This document shows positions 11,201 to 23,228 of a stretch of 64,000 bases of DNA, one piece after another. The position numbers were made by a program, and so were the translations under genes. A model generated the notes under the pieces. The model did no database searches. It saw nothing but the letters and a program-made list of their open reading frames with translations, and had not been told where the DNA came from. Where the stretch lies: NCBI GenBank assembly GCA_954871525.1, contig OX940864.1:15990001-16054000 (forward strand), in the 5' to 3' direction. Source of the stretch: Parietaria judaica. Lineage: Eukaryota; Streptophyta; Magnoliopsida; Rosales; Urticaceae. Positions within the stretch are counted from its first letter, which is position 1. Every line of letters begins with the position of its first letter.

Positions 11201-11651
11201 TAATAAAACAATTATTTAATTAATTAACTACTTAAATTAAACGTACCTCGGCGTCGGGGGAAACATATTGTTGTTGACGATGTTGTTGGACTTAGTGTTG
11301 TTGCTCGTGATGGCGGACTTGTTGTGCTTGGTATTGTTCCTCGTTGCTAAGGCTTTGCCATTCCGGAATATAGGGACCTTGAAAATTGAGTAAGTTAGTA
11401 AAACCACCGCCGTGACCTTGAGAAATTAGTAATTGTTGGTTCGGCCCGACGCCACCGATACCATATTGACCATGAACCGGTAACGGTAGGCTAGAAGAAC
11501 CGGGAACATTGTGTTGATTCATAACTCCGACATTATAATTATGTTGACTAAAAGCCGTCCCGCTATTAATCGACCGCGGCGACGGAATAGTGGACTGTCC
11601 TTTTCCTCGGACTTCGGGACGTCCTCGAGAACGGTTGTTGCCACTCGACAT
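8268..11651 (-). pseudogene. hAT transposase, four premature stops
   Basis: The gene starts with ATG at 11651 and has a low-complexity Q/G-rich N-terminus. A likely intron runs from 11246 to about 10558 (donor CCGAG|GTACGT; acceptor TTTTTTAG|GAGACG). Exon 2 holds an acidic region, a basic patch and a BED-type zinc finger region, then the RNase H-like catalytic domain (LTSDCWKCH, IMLDNASAHAN, CACHIINL, NSTYMMLD). A second, 89-bp intron lies at 8854-8766 (CTCAG|GTAA; TATAG|GGCGG). The last exon carries the hAT C-terminal dimerisation domain (LPEYPVLSLLA, STVSSEAVFSMAGR) and ends at 8268. In-frame stops: TAA near 11292 (reading frame continues sensibly beyond it), TGA at 10222-10220 inside the zinc finger, TAA at 9427-9425, and TAG at 9406-9404 where family members have the Trp of RWNSTY. 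Confidence 0.88.
10732..10862. repeat. Two-copy ~79-bp direct repeat inside the transposase intron
   Basis: 'gaactccccgaggttcc' with flanking similarity (tttagacg / tctagaca) occurs twice, about 79 bp apart, in an otherwise AT-rich predicted intron of the hAT gene. The GC-rich pair looks foreign to the intron. It matches nothing I recognise. Confidence 0.6.
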
Positions 11652-11799
11652 ATTAACGACAAAACTAGATTAAACTAAATAACACTAATAATAATAACAA
11701 CAACTAATAATAAACTAAAATACTAATAATAACAACTAAATAAACTAAATTAATAACAACTAAAATACCTAAACAATATATTAAACTAAAAATAGAGAG

Positions 11800-11814
11800 T
11801 ATTTATATAATTAT
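11800..11814 (-). promoter_or_regulatory. Putative TATA box of the hAT transposase gene
   Basis: On the minus strand this reads TATATAAATA, about 150 bp upstream of the transposase ATG and inside the element, consistent with a TATA box plus a 5' leader of ~120 bp. Confidence 0.45.
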
Positions 11815-12357
11815 AAAGTAGCTAAACTATAGACTACAATCGGAAATATGAGAGCTTGAGAGAGTTTGAGAGAATTAGAGATGAAGAGAAGAAGATGTGC
11901 GAAAAAAATGAGGTTGAAGTGGGGTATTTATAGGGGAAAATGTGTAGGAATTCGAGTAAAGTAGTGTTTTCGAGGTCCAACGACTATTTTCGGGGACCTG
12001 ACAGCAATTTCGACCGTTGGGTGCAACGGCTCTATTTTTGCGCCACGTGTCCAACTACTTTTGCCGCCCTCAACGGCTCTTTAATCTGGGCCGTTGGATT
12101 GTAGATCCAACGGCTCATATTAAAGAGCCGTTGGCTTTTTTTTTTTATTTAAATCCCGGATATTTATATATCCGGGTTGTAAAAAACCTGGATACCGAAA
12201 TATCCTGATCCGGAAAAACCCTGATCCGGATATTTCGGTATCCGTTTTTTTTTTTTTTGCGAATCCGGGTTTAACCCGGTTCGCACATTTTGGGGATTAC
12301 TTGGCGTTCAAAGCTGTTTTATTACATTTTTGCAAAATGGTGTATTTTTATCGTCAG

Positions 12358-14427
12358 TCTTTAAACTCAAATATTAAAGTGCAATTTCAATCAAAATAAA
12401 ATATTTTTGCGGCTGTTAGTCCTAAAATTATATATATTTAAAGCTGCCAAAAGCGCAAATAAGTAAAAAGTGAAATATGTATTGAGGTCAAATATGCGAG
12501 GCGAGCCTATGAATAGTGGGCCTCAAACATTGGGCTCGTATGGGCTCTGATTTTACTACATATTGATTGGGTTTTGTAGTATACTAATGAAAAGAATTGC
12601 TTGTAAGGACTATATTTGCAATTCTAGTTATGAGTTGGATTGGGCCGCCCTACTCGAACACAGCAGGCTCTTTTTGTAATCTAATCTGATAATTTCAAAA
12701 GTCAAATCCAAAACGATCTAACGGAAACGAGATTACTCCAGTTGCTTTGGGGAAAATCGGATTTGATCGACTTGATAATTTTATTTATTTTTTCGTAAAC
12801 ACAAGTTCTCTAAATTTTCATCGTGTCTATAAAATTAAACTTAACATTTAATATGTATAAAAAAATATAAGAATCGTGTATGCATTATTCCTATTCTCCA
12901 ACATGTTTCAATCAATACGTATCTATATGAATAAAGTTGTATTCTTATATATATATATGAGACGTCAACTGGTACGACCATTATGTTTATTAATTATCAT
13001 GCAATTTATTGTGATTTGCATTGAAGTATATTCTTAAAACCACCGGCGACACGACCGCCAAATTTATAGCCAATGTGTACACAAATGATGAGTTTCATGC
13101 AAAAACTCACATGATTTTGATGACACTATGGCGCTTCAAATTTGTCACAGAATACCCAAAATAATGATTGAAATGTGTGTTTCTATTTTATAGAGTTGTA
13201 ACATGTTACAATTCAACATAATAAGTATATGAAGCTCGCCCATTTACTTTTAACTTTCTATAGAATCCGACATGCTTTGTAAATATTTCCGAGTATAAGT
13301 CCCGATAAAATAGCATTACTAAATGCAGGTAAAAACATTTATCTTTAATTGTACTTATCCGCTTTCTTAGAAATTAAAATTTATCCGTCTCTTGAGATTC
13401 GTAACTTAGTTCCGCCATCGAATTCAATCAAATTCTATGTCAAAATTTGCAATTTTGTTTCATATGTTGGCGTGAATATGAAATCCGAATTCCTACAAAG
13501 CCATGCAAGAGTCAAGAAGGCACGTTACACAGCTCACAGGTTACGATCAGCCAGTTGTGATTTTGTCCATCTTCTCACGTGACAACCACCACACAAAATA
13601 TTTACATTCACTAAAAAACTATATAATAAAAAAAAATAGGAATTAAAAACTCCCCATTTCATGATTTTATTATTATAAAGTTTTACAGCCGTTTAGTTTA
13701 GGATTGATCTGTCATGACTCATGAGTGACAACGATTGCAAACTGAGGAAGAGCTCTCAAATGCCTTTCATGACTATAATATGCTTAAGGTTCAAGCTGTA
13801 AAGTGCTTTTATTTATTCATCTATTTAAATAATTTGGAGAAATATTTTGGACATCCTCAAATGTTTATTTCTGTTTTGTTTACTCATTCTTTATAATAAC
13901 TAGATCACATCATGAAATTAGTGTCATAGGACAAAGACACAAAATTAGTATTATGATATAGTCATTTTATTAAGTGAAAGATTATATACAAATAAAAATA
14001 CAAAATACGCAATCTTAAATAATGTATATTCTTGATTTTTATTTTGTAATCTGTGTTGGATTAGGAATCGGATATCTAGTGTTTCTCGAATCTAGAGGAG
14101 ATACCGATGATGGGGTTAAACTAGGAAACCACATGCAATAATAGGGGTTATGACAAGGATACGAAAATATTATTTTTATCTCATGTTTGTACAAAAAACT
14201 TGCTCAGATCACACAAAATCAAAAAACTTGCTCAGATCACACAAAAAAAAAAAAAATAGAACCAACGAGAAAATATTTAGGCTCATAATTTGTCCCCATA
14301 TAGGGTGGTACTATTTATGCAACAAGATAAATAATTTTTTATAGTCTATTCGTAAAAATTTCAAAGTTAAGTGTGCTTAGTTTAGATCAATTTTAGTATA
14401 AGTGACTTCTTGAGGAGTTTCTCAAAG
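12358..14427. other. Intergenic, no gene seen
   Basis: AT-rich DNA with scattered short open frames (for example 13349-13582) that have no recognisable family and no coding bias. A near-perfect short duplication (aaaaacttgctcagatcacacaaaa) sits at about 14196-14246. Confidence 0.5.
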
Positions 14428-15214
14428 TAGGGGTGAGCATGGGTTGGGTTGGGCCGCTCCAATTCTTTTTTATGGACCCAACCCGCTCACATCAAGTTAC
14501 TAAAGCGAAAGTCTGATCCGACCCAAAAAATTTCGATGGTTCGACCGACCCGATAAAAATCGGGTTGGATTGGTTTGTGCCGTCCGACCTGAATAATTAA
14601 AATTTACTTTTATATTACAACCAATAATATGAAGCATATGCATTAGTGTAATTCAAAGTTCAATTAAAAATACCACAAACAAATTTAATCAAATAAACAT
14701 ACTACACTAAAAAAATCTATACATATTTAATCAAGCAACAACTCTAATCAACCTATCAAGAAACCCCAAATGAAACTTATAAACTATTGTAAATTACATA
14801 AAAGATTACTACTCATTTTTAAACATGTTTAAATAAATTCAAGCATCTTCAAATAATGATTAACACTACTAACTAGATTTCAAATGAAAACTAAAAGCTG
14901 TGTTTGAGATTTAAAAATGAGAGATTGAGCAGTCACTGAATGTAAATAAAATTGAGAATAAGAAATATAAAAAAGCTAAAGATTGCACTACTTGAATAAA
15001 AATCAAGAAAAATTAATATGAAATATATATTAATTATATTGGTCGGGTTGGAGAGCCGACCTGATCCAGGGTTTTGGCCCCGGCCCCGACCCAAATAATA
15101 GTCGGGTCCCGGTCCACCCAATTTTGAGTGGGTTGGATTGGGCAGGTTAGATTGGGGTCGGTCTTTAACGGATTTAGTTGGGCCAGCGGATTGGGTCTAA
15201 AATGCTCACCCCTA
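14428..15214. mobile_element. Non-autonomous hAT-type MITE
   Basis: The ends are inverted repeats TAGGGGTGAGCAT and ATGCTCACCCCTA. Subterminal regions contain clustered 'gggttgggttgg', 'cgacccga' and 'ggtcgggtt' motifs in both orientations. Flanking 8-mers do not match, so the TSD has decayed. It is non-coding; two short open frames near the right end are artefacts. Confidence 0.75.
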
Positions 15215-15936
15215 TAAAAAAAAATGTGTGAGTGAAGACAAAACACGTTGAAACACTCGTATTGACTTCTGGAGACAATCGACAATTCGACAAAACAGAT
15301 AGAGCGTTACACCTAATAGATATCCACCGTCCTCGTCGACCACACTTGCAACTGTGTTAGGGTGTTTGGGCTCTGTCGCTTTGATACCTTTTATAAAAAT
15401 GTTAGGCCGGAGTTAACAAATGGCTTCACATTCACACGGAAGTTTCTAACTTGTTTGGTCTTTTTCACACTTTGAATAGATTTTGTAAGAAGTCGCTCAT
15501 TTTATAAATCTACTCCAAATCAGAAGCATGTAACTTTGAACTCTTACGAATGAACTATCAAAGAGAAAATGAGTTTTTGTTAACATTCATAGTGCTAATA
15601 GATTCACTTTTTCCTCTTCAACCTTGTCGAATCATAAAATTGTACTATATCTTAGAATTATGAGATAAAGTTGTGACGACCTGACTTTTTCGAAGCCGTC
15701 ACTTATTGACTACTTTAAAACTCTTTGAAAATATTTGGCCATTTTTTTATAACTTTAAGTAAAATAAGTAAATACATAAATAATAAAAATATATATATGG
15801 AATTCCTTTTTCAAAACCAAAAAAATATGTGCGAACTAAAATATGCGGAAAACGTCTTCACAGTGATTACTCATTCACCCAGTCCCTCGCACATCCTCCA
15901 CAGTCACCGTCCAAACCACTACGAAATCATATCATA

Positions 15937-16167
15937 CAGTGGCGGAAGTATTTAGAAAGGGGAGGTGGTTGAAACCACCCCCTCCAAAAAAAAAATTTGT
16001 ACAATAATGCCCTATTTTTATTTTTTTTAGTGTAATTTCATATAAAATTTTAGTCCAGCCCCCCCTTAACTATCACCAAAATTTAAATATAACCCCCTCA
16101 AGTTAAGTTTTGACAAAAAAAAATTATATCTAGCCCCCCCGGTACATAATTCCTGGTTCCGCCACTG
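15937..16167. mobile_element. 231-bp hAT-type MITE (GTGGCGGA family, copy 1)
   Basis: Ends CAGTGGCGGA / TCCGCCACTG are perfect inverted repeats flanked by a perfect 8-bp duplication ATATCATA (15929-15936 and 16168-16175). Internal landmarks are 'gtggttgaaaccac' near the left end and the C7 run 'agccccccc' near the right. It lies inside the solo LTR. Confidence 0.93.
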
Positions 16168-16457
16168 ATATCATAGGTTTCTTACCTACAGTACGAACGA
16201 AAAATATTTTGTGTGGGGTAAAAGCTCAGTGAGATACAACTATTTTCTCACAAAAATAAATTGAAGAAAACATAACATACAAATGTCCAGTTATGCTTCA
16301 AATTACGTTTTAAGATCTATTACTAATATTTTCCTAGGTGATCACCATCTTGTCTACGTACAAACTTGCGCACATAACCATTGGTTCGACGGGTTCGCAA
16401 TTCCCGAAGACCAAGGTCCATATCTTTGGCGGCTCATGAATACCGCATGATTAATCC

Positions 16458-16618
16458 CGTCCTCGTTCCTTTCAACTCAGGGAAGAATCCTAACATCATC
16501 TCGTCCTCATTCCTTTCAACTCGGGGAAGAGACCTAACATTATCCTGTCCTCATTCCTTTCAACTCGGGGAAGAGTCTTAACATTATCCCGTCCTCATTC
16601 CTTTCAACTCGGGTATAT
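16458..16618. repeat. 44-bp tandem repeat, about 3.6 copies
   Basis: Units begin at 16458, 16502, 16546 and 16590, exactly 44 bp apart, with a core 'cctttcaactcggggaaga' followed by 'taacattatcc'. The array is inside the solo LTR and may be an LTR regulatory repeat. Confidence 0.92.
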
Positions 16619-18031
16619 CATATAACATTGAGAACCACTTCATTTCAAGAGGTGTGGTACGTCACTTCGTTAATTCATATGTTTTTCTTGTTGTTATTAT
16701 CATAAGCTTATGAACTAATAACATTCCATATATTCCTTTAGCTAAAGTAAAACAACATCTCTCGACAATCATTCATGATCGTCACATAATCAACATCAAT
16801 CTTGCATATTCATCCATCATCAAGTCATCGTAACATATATCAAACAATCATTTGAAACAACATAATGAGTGCACATTCAATAATATTCTAACAAACATTC
16901 CAACAATCCACACATCAAACATATCAAACAATATTTTTATTTTCAACTAATTCATACCGCAGTGAGGTTGACTCACCTGAACCAGTACGACCGTCTTTCT
17001 CGCGACTCCGACGAAGACTCCTCTACGAATGATGCTCCAAGATAATAAGTGTCTAACTATGAAATATAAATCTATCACTACCCAAAAAATTCCTAAAACT
17101 TTACTTAAAGGCTGACGGGGATTTTGGTTTTCAAAAGGGCTTCTGAGGTATTTCCTCGATATATTAAAATCGGAACAAAACTGGAAAAAGTGTTCTTCAA
17201 AAACTGCCATTATTTTTCAAAAACAAACAATTTTTTATGTTCTTATAATTTTCAGAAAACGGTTGCAACTATGCGAAACTTTTAATTCGGCAGAAATGCT
17301 AAAACGTAGTTTCGGGCTAGATCCCGGCATCTTTTCAAATTTTGTAAAACACAAAACATGCTCAAAACTGACTTATCTAAAAAACCTATATCGAGATAAA
17401 AAACCTAATTCGGACTCTATGAATTTCTAAAAATTAAAATCAAAATCTGTTCTGTAGACTTTTCGGTTTCTCCCTAAAAAATAAAAATTGAAAAATCAAA
17501 TTTGAGCGATTTATAGCTCCAAAAAAATATGAAATTAAATATGTAACTTTTATGAACCAATTCGAAGCAGTGGTTAAAATTTCAGGAAAAACCGATATGT
17601 AGTTTGGGAGATAAAAATTTGAGAAAATTAGACTAGAAATTTACTGCGAAAATTAACATCCTAATAAGAAAAAAAAAACTAGATTATACCTTAATGACGA
17701 GATTTGAAGATCTTTTGATGATGGAAGGATGAACACAAAGAGTTTTGTCACTTTTTCTCTCTAGGGAGATTTCAAGGTTTTTGGAGAAAACTAGGTAGAG
17801 AACGAGAGAATATCCTAAAACCCTACCTAATTTGGTTTAAATATAACCCTAATTAAACAATAAATTTTGCAACTATTTAAATAGCATAAAAAATATTATT
17901 TTTTGTTAAAATATAATAAATATTTCCAATTATTTTATATAAAAATTCCAAATTAATTAAAAATAAAAATAGAATCAATACCTATTTATTCTATTTGAGG
18001 AGTGTAAAAATACACGAGATCTCACAAAAGT

Positions 18032-18713
18032 GATTGACAGTTGAGCTATATTTCGTTTATAAAATGAATCAAATTTAACGATTAGGAAAAGATAATAAGC
18101 ACATAAATAGTGTAAGTATTTAAAAAAATTATTCTAAAAACTAACAACTTGGCATGACACGACATGTCATTTATACGATTCTTAATAAATTGGGGTTTTC
18201 CAAGTCTTGATGAGATCCCACAAGAACCGTCGTTGAGCGACAAACTATGACCAATTAATAAATTAAAACCTACATAAAAAGTATCAGATCAATGGGCTAA
18301 AAAATGAGGCACACAAGCTATATTTCAAAAAAAAAAAAAAAAAACTAGAGGCTTCTTAAAATGGGCATTTTCTTTGTCGGCAGAAGATAATTTTACAAAC
18401 AAAGTAACAAAAGAAAAATAAAAAATGTTGTCTTGTCTTTTTATCACTCCTTTGAGTCAATACTACCAAAAGCATATAAAGGTCCACAATTCTGTCTCTC
18501 TAAAATAAATATTAACATGTCGTTAACAAAAATCCCTCCTTTTGAAGTAATATACGTTTATGACTTAACGATATATTTAAAATTATACTAAATCAATTAA
18601 AAATAGTAAATATTAAAAAATTTGATGATAAAAAAATTGTAAACATTGATAGCTTCAAGTTCAATGGTTAAAAATAAATTTTGTCCTTAAAAAATAAAAA
18701 CATGAATATTTAT
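18032..18713. other. AT-rich intergenic, no gene seen
   Basis: AT-rich sequence with a 19-base A run near 18330; no coding or transposon-end signal. Confidence 0.5.
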
Positions 18714-19590
18714 TGTTATGGTTGTTTTCGGAACTAATAAAAATCAAATTCGGCCCAAAAAAGCCACCGGAGGCTCATATTTCAAAATCGAGAGGCCCAA
18801 AAATAGAAAAATAAGTATTTATTATTAAATAAAATATTTGAATAAACGCGCTCTTGGAACGCGTTGCGCGCTCCCAAGGACGCCCAAGGACGGCACGACG
18901 TGCAAGGGCCTAGTTGAGCTATTTCTTAATTGCGCAAAGGCCCCAAAATGCATAAATAAGAATTTGATTTTATTCAAATGGTAACTCATTCAAACGATCT
19001 TTACTGCTATACAATTTTGTGTTCTCTATCTTATTTTTATATATATAATGTCGGAGCGAAGGAGCTAGCTAGAGAGAAGGCGCGAGAGGAGTCCCCGAAT
19101 CTTTACAGATAGAAGAATCGAGGTCCGAGCGTCATGTTAGAGTGGAGACGCCGAAAAAATCCTTGACTCTCTAGAGAGCCAGCTAGAAAGAAGGCGCCGG
19201 AGGAAGGTCTGAGTGTCTACCAACCCCCGTCTCCGCAATCAAACCCCGGCTTGCCCAGGTAAGCTCAGGTATGCGTCTCTTAACGCCCACTTTGAAATAT
19301 TGATGACCAGATCCTAGTAAAATGGGTAAGTAGGCAACCTCACTATAAGTAAGGTGCGGCATCATATATCATCACCCCCGGCTCCCCCAGACATCGAAGA
19401 CTCAAGATCCAAGCGTCGACCTGCCCTACGGTGGTTCCGGTTCTCACCGGTCACTAACCTATATCTCGAGTCATGTCCGACTGCCTAGGCAGGCAGAGGT
19501 TATGGGACTCTGCGGTAACGGGTCGGATAACTCGATACAAGTGCGACGGTTAGAAAAGGGCCTGGTCTGCCAAACTCCCCCTCGTTTTTT
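18714..19590 (+). mobile_element. Diverged LTR relic, same family as 55273-56738
   Basis: The segment 19230-19370 matches, in opposite orientation, the LTR at 55273-56738: shared landmarks are 'cccgtctccgcaatca', 'ggcttgcccagg', 'aagctcaggta', 'cccactttgaa' and 'gatgacc.gatcc' in the same order. TGTTATG at 18714 resembles the 5' end of that LTR (TGTTATGTGC). A TATA-like GCATAAATAAG sits near 18950. I could not find a matching right terminus or TSD, so the right boundary is approximate. Confidence 0.6.
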
Positions 19591-20615
19591 TTTTTATTTT
19601 GTTTTTTTTATCTTTCTCTCTTTCCGTGCATTTTGTGTAATCTAATTCATGCTTTTGCTTATGGATCAACGCTTTGTGTGACTCACTAGTCACTCACTGA
19701 CTACCAAACATTCTAGTCAAAATAGGTTGATTCTTGAATTAGACTTATAGTCTAGTGGCTCTAGTGCACATTTCTTTCATAAAAGAAAGAAAGACAAAAA
19801 GAGTTCCTTAATTTACAAGTACAATACTTTATTGTTTGATTTCATTTAATACGACATATTACCTAATATTTTTGAAGCTCACACACCAAACGTAAAAAAA
19901 AATTAGAAGAAAACAAACAAATTGTTGAATGATTGAGACAATCCGAGCGTTATTTAACCGTCAATGATTGTCTAATATATAACTGAAATTAAACTGAAAA
20001 ACTATAGAATATTTGAACTTATTGACAAATTAATGCACGCTTTCAATCTCACGTGAGGTTCAACGAGGAAACTTATTTTTGTCATTTTCTTTTGTTTAGA
20101 TATTAAAATATTTTTATAAAAGAGATTTTCTAATATAGTTGTTCTTTTGAAGATTTTCGTCCTTTAGCATCACCCTTGAAAATGATTTAATTTCATCTCG
20201 ATTGATTTTGCTTTTCTATTTCTATTTTGGTAATAGAAAAATTAATTTTTTAGATATATGAAAGAAAAAAAAAAGGTTTATGACTAATCTTAGGTAAAAC
20301 AGTCACACATAAATAAAAAAAATATATATCTCCAATCTTACAGAACTCACTAAAAGCCTATTCCACAACATTTTTAAGGAAAAGGGGACCGTGACATCCG
20401 TGTTCCCCTAAAAAATAAAGGTTCATGGAGCGGCATGACCAGTCGTGAAGCTCGTTGTTGCAGCCTGCAACACCCACCGGAAAGCAGCCGTAAGGCAGCT
20501 ACCAAACTCGTGGTGCGGCTAGAAATTGCCATAGAAGGAAAACATGTGCCACCTCCTACTAGCACCCTATTAATTATCGTTTGAGTTTTGATTGGTTGTT
20601 GGATTTAGTTTCAAG
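19591..20615. other. Intergenic, no gene seen
   Basis: Mostly AT-rich. A GC-richer patch at 20380-20570 begins with the short inverted repeat ggggaccgtgacatccgtgttcccc and has a 63-codon minus frame without recognisable similarity. Confidence 0.45.
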
Positions 20616-21180
20616 TAGGAGTGGCAATTTGGGGCCGGACACGAAATACGAAATGGTTATGACACTATTTAAACGGGTCTGGGTCTACCATAAATGGATC
20701 TAGGTCTAACCGTGTCGAACACGATTAAATAACGAGTAAACACGGTACGAACACGATAATACGATGAGGCCCAATTAGACACGATTAAAGAGCAAAAAGT
20801 TATATTTTCTACATTTTATATATGTTATTAAGTGTTTTAATACTTATTATATATGAAATTTATGTTTTTATTTTATTAATTACGTCTTACAATTGATGAA
20901 CATAAAAATTTGCTAGTAAAATTTTAAAATCATCGATAATATAGTTAAATAAATTAAGTTAAATGAGTATAAATTGAATTAATTTATCATTTATAAATAA
21001 ATGAATCTATTAATTGGGTTAAACGGGTAGACACGATAAACACGTTGTTTTAATGGGCGGGTCTAGGTCTCGTCTTCTAACACGATTAATAAATGGGGCG
21101 GGTCTGGGTCTAGATAAAATAAGTAAAAAATGATTAAGACCCGGCACGAACACGACACGCAACCCGAATTGCCACCCCTA
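20616..21180. mobile_element. Non-autonomous hAT-type MITE
   Basis: Ends TAGGAGTGGCAATT and AATTGCCACCCCTA form a 14-bp inverted repeat with one mismatch, flanked by a perfect 8-bp duplication GTTTCAAG (20608-20615 and 21181-21188). Subterminal 'acacgataa', 'gggtctgggtc' and 'aacacgac' motifs occur at both ends. Non-coding. Confidence 0.93.
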
Positions 21181-21539
21181 GTTTCAAGTCAAGCGTTCTA
21201 ACTTGCACGGCCTAAATAACATAACAATATGTCATATGTACTGATTTATAAATTATAAACTCAAGTGATATTATATTTTTTTTTTATTTTCATTTAAAAA
21301 TTCACTATTTTTTAACAATTGATGATTAATTTGCCCATTTATCAACCCGAAACATATTTTTTCTTCCCTTTAATATCAATTTTAGCAAAATAATAAAACT
21401 TTTTTTTTTTTTTCACAATTGCTCACCATTATTATGATAATAGCAATGTCAGCTCACAAGCAAATAACAATTGGACACGAAAGAGTGTTCATCATAGTGT
21501 TCGTCACGACCCAATAATTACATGGTGGAAATTTATACG

Positions 21540-21540
<1 letters not shown>

Positions 21541-21585
<45 letters not shown>
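21541..21585. repeat. (TA)n microsatellite
   Basis: Uninterrupted TA dinucleotide run of 45 nt. Confidence 0.95.
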
Positions 21586-21587
<2 letters not shown>

Positions 21588-22532
21588 ACATAATTACAGC
21601 ACAATTTTCTTGGGACATATCAAAAGGGCATGCAATAAACTATTGCTTACATTTTGGCCCCAACATTGTACCCAACTCTATCTAATTTGAAATTATTATA
21701 ATTAAGTCAAGAGATTGAGAATCTGAAATTAATTAAAATAGAATTAAAACAGTTGGAATTGGTTAAACTGTCGCCAAACACAAATAATTAAAATTATATA
21801 TATATATATAAGATATTTATATATATAAGGTACAGAGATTTGATAGAGAGTGATGTTTTATTGCATAGATTATCCCAGACCACAGACTTAATATCTGTAT
21901 TTTTAGAACTACTTGGATATCTTAGGTGGGTATGACACAACTGTCACATAAATTTTTAATTCCTTAAATAATTGAGTTCATTTTATAAAGTAGTCATAGA
22001 AAGAGAACAAAAAAAAAAAGAAAAAAAAAAGAAGAGAAAATGCTCTCACTCTGAAGCTGGCATTAGGTACTCAATTATTTATTTATTTATTTTTTGTTTA
22101 ATTACAAAGGGAGAATAGGCAAATTGCATGCTTTTGTATGTTAATAAAGCTCGTATAATAAAATTATGAGTATTTTATAGGGATGTCCTCCAATTTTTCA
22201 TGTTGGTGGAGTTTGTCCATCAAACTTTAATATTTTTTTTTATTGCAGCAACAATCTTGTAATGTAAAACTCACAAATTATTTTACACTCGTTAAAATGA
22301 TAATAAATTTTAGGATGTATGTTACACATTATTTTATGATAAATTAGTTTTTAATTAATGATCAAATACACTAAATTATAATGCAATTACAAAGTAGTAG
22401 TATCATTGTCCAGACGAGTGGACGTAGGTTGCTCGCATCAACGACCCGTTTGGAGTTGGACAGCCCTACCCCTACGCCCATTGCAAGCTGAGATGTCCTC
22501 ACCTACGGTCAAAGGTACGTGAAACGCAACTA

Positions 22533-22534
<2 letters not shown>

Positions 22535-22607
<73 letters not shown>
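22535..22607. repeat. Compound (AT)n(GT)n microsatellite
   Basis: About 54 nt of AT repeats run directly into about 20 nt of GT repeats. Confidence 0.95.
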
Positions 22608-23228
22608 CATTTTTTTCATTTTTACGCATTAACAATATAGATTAATATAATATTGTGTTCCGAAAATTTTGACTTAAAATATTTTTTGCCCTCTCTTATA
22701 GAAATCCTGACTCCGCTCCTAAGGTATAAATTATCTTTATGTAATCATTTTGAATGCATAATATATATCTTCGTCGAAAACTAAATTTTTAAGACAAACT
22801 GCATCAACATATAAAAACTTAGGGTTGATTACTTTCAATTAATCTAAACTATAAACGGTGCTAATTGGCAAAACTTATAAACGATCATTAGACTATTATA
22901 GAGTACACATAGGGGATAGAGATTCCTAGGCCCCAGTATGATTTGGATAAATATTGATCCTGTGATCCTGACCGTTGAATCTCTTGATGTTACACTTTTA
23001 TAATTTTCTTTATAAAATCACCCACAAGTTTTATTTTATTCATAATTTTGTGTATTTTGAAATTAGTCAAATTCTAAGATGGTTGGACTTGGTCCCCCAC
23101 ACTCAGGCCACAGCTCAGCTATAAAAAAATATTTTATATTTATGAATATATAAAAAATAAAGTTGAGGACCATCAACAACATATAACATAATATCAAACT
23201 GTAGTGATATATAATTATATATTATATA

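Larger units (their letters stand above)
7820..12299 (-). mobile_element. Full-length hAT DNA transposon (autonomous type, decayed)
   Basis: The ends are 15-bp inverted repeats TAGTCCCCAAAATGT / ACATTTTGGGGATTA (one mismatch), flanked by a perfect 8-bp duplication CTTGGCGT (7812-7819 and 12300-12307). Both subterminal regions hold palindromic CCGGATATATCCGG-like and TCCGGATCCGG motifs (7880-7940; 12150-12275), typical transposase-binding sites. Near the right end there are also inverted copies of 'ccaacggctctt' (12025-12135). A single transposase gene is on the minus strand. The intact ends and TSD show insertion by transposition; the broken gene shows it can no longer supply its own transposase. 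Confidence 0.93.
15672..18026 (-). mobile_element. Solo LTR of an LTR retrotransposon (with nested MITE)
   Basis: Termini TGTGACGACC (15672) and ATCTCACA (18026) start and end with the short inverted repeat TGTGA/TCACA and are flanked by a perfect 5-bp duplication AAAGT (15667-15671 and 18027-18031). Orientation is minus: the minus strand has a TATA-like TTATATTTAAA near 17840 followed by a leader-like segment, and its 3' end reads GGTCGTCACA, common in plant gypsy LTRs. There is no gag-pol inside, so I read it as one LTR left after LTR-LTR recombination. Without the nested MITE it is about 2.1 kb. It also holds a 44-bp tandem repeat (16458-16618). Confidence 0.8.
21189..23228. other. Intergenic, no gene seen
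   Basis: AT-rich DNA with two TA microsatellites and no gene. 'cctgactccgctcct' near 22706-22720 resembles the right end of GTGGCGGA-type hAT MITEs, but its partner end is not found. Confidence 0.45.

Noticed and set aside
20374..20565. 63-codon minus frame in a GC-richer patch with a short inverted repeat
   Set aside because: No recognisable protein and no partner terminal repeat, so neither a gene nor a transposon can be supported.
22640..22722. Possible hAT MITE right end (cctgactccgctcct)
   Set aside because: Only one end is visible; without a left partner it cannot be called an element.
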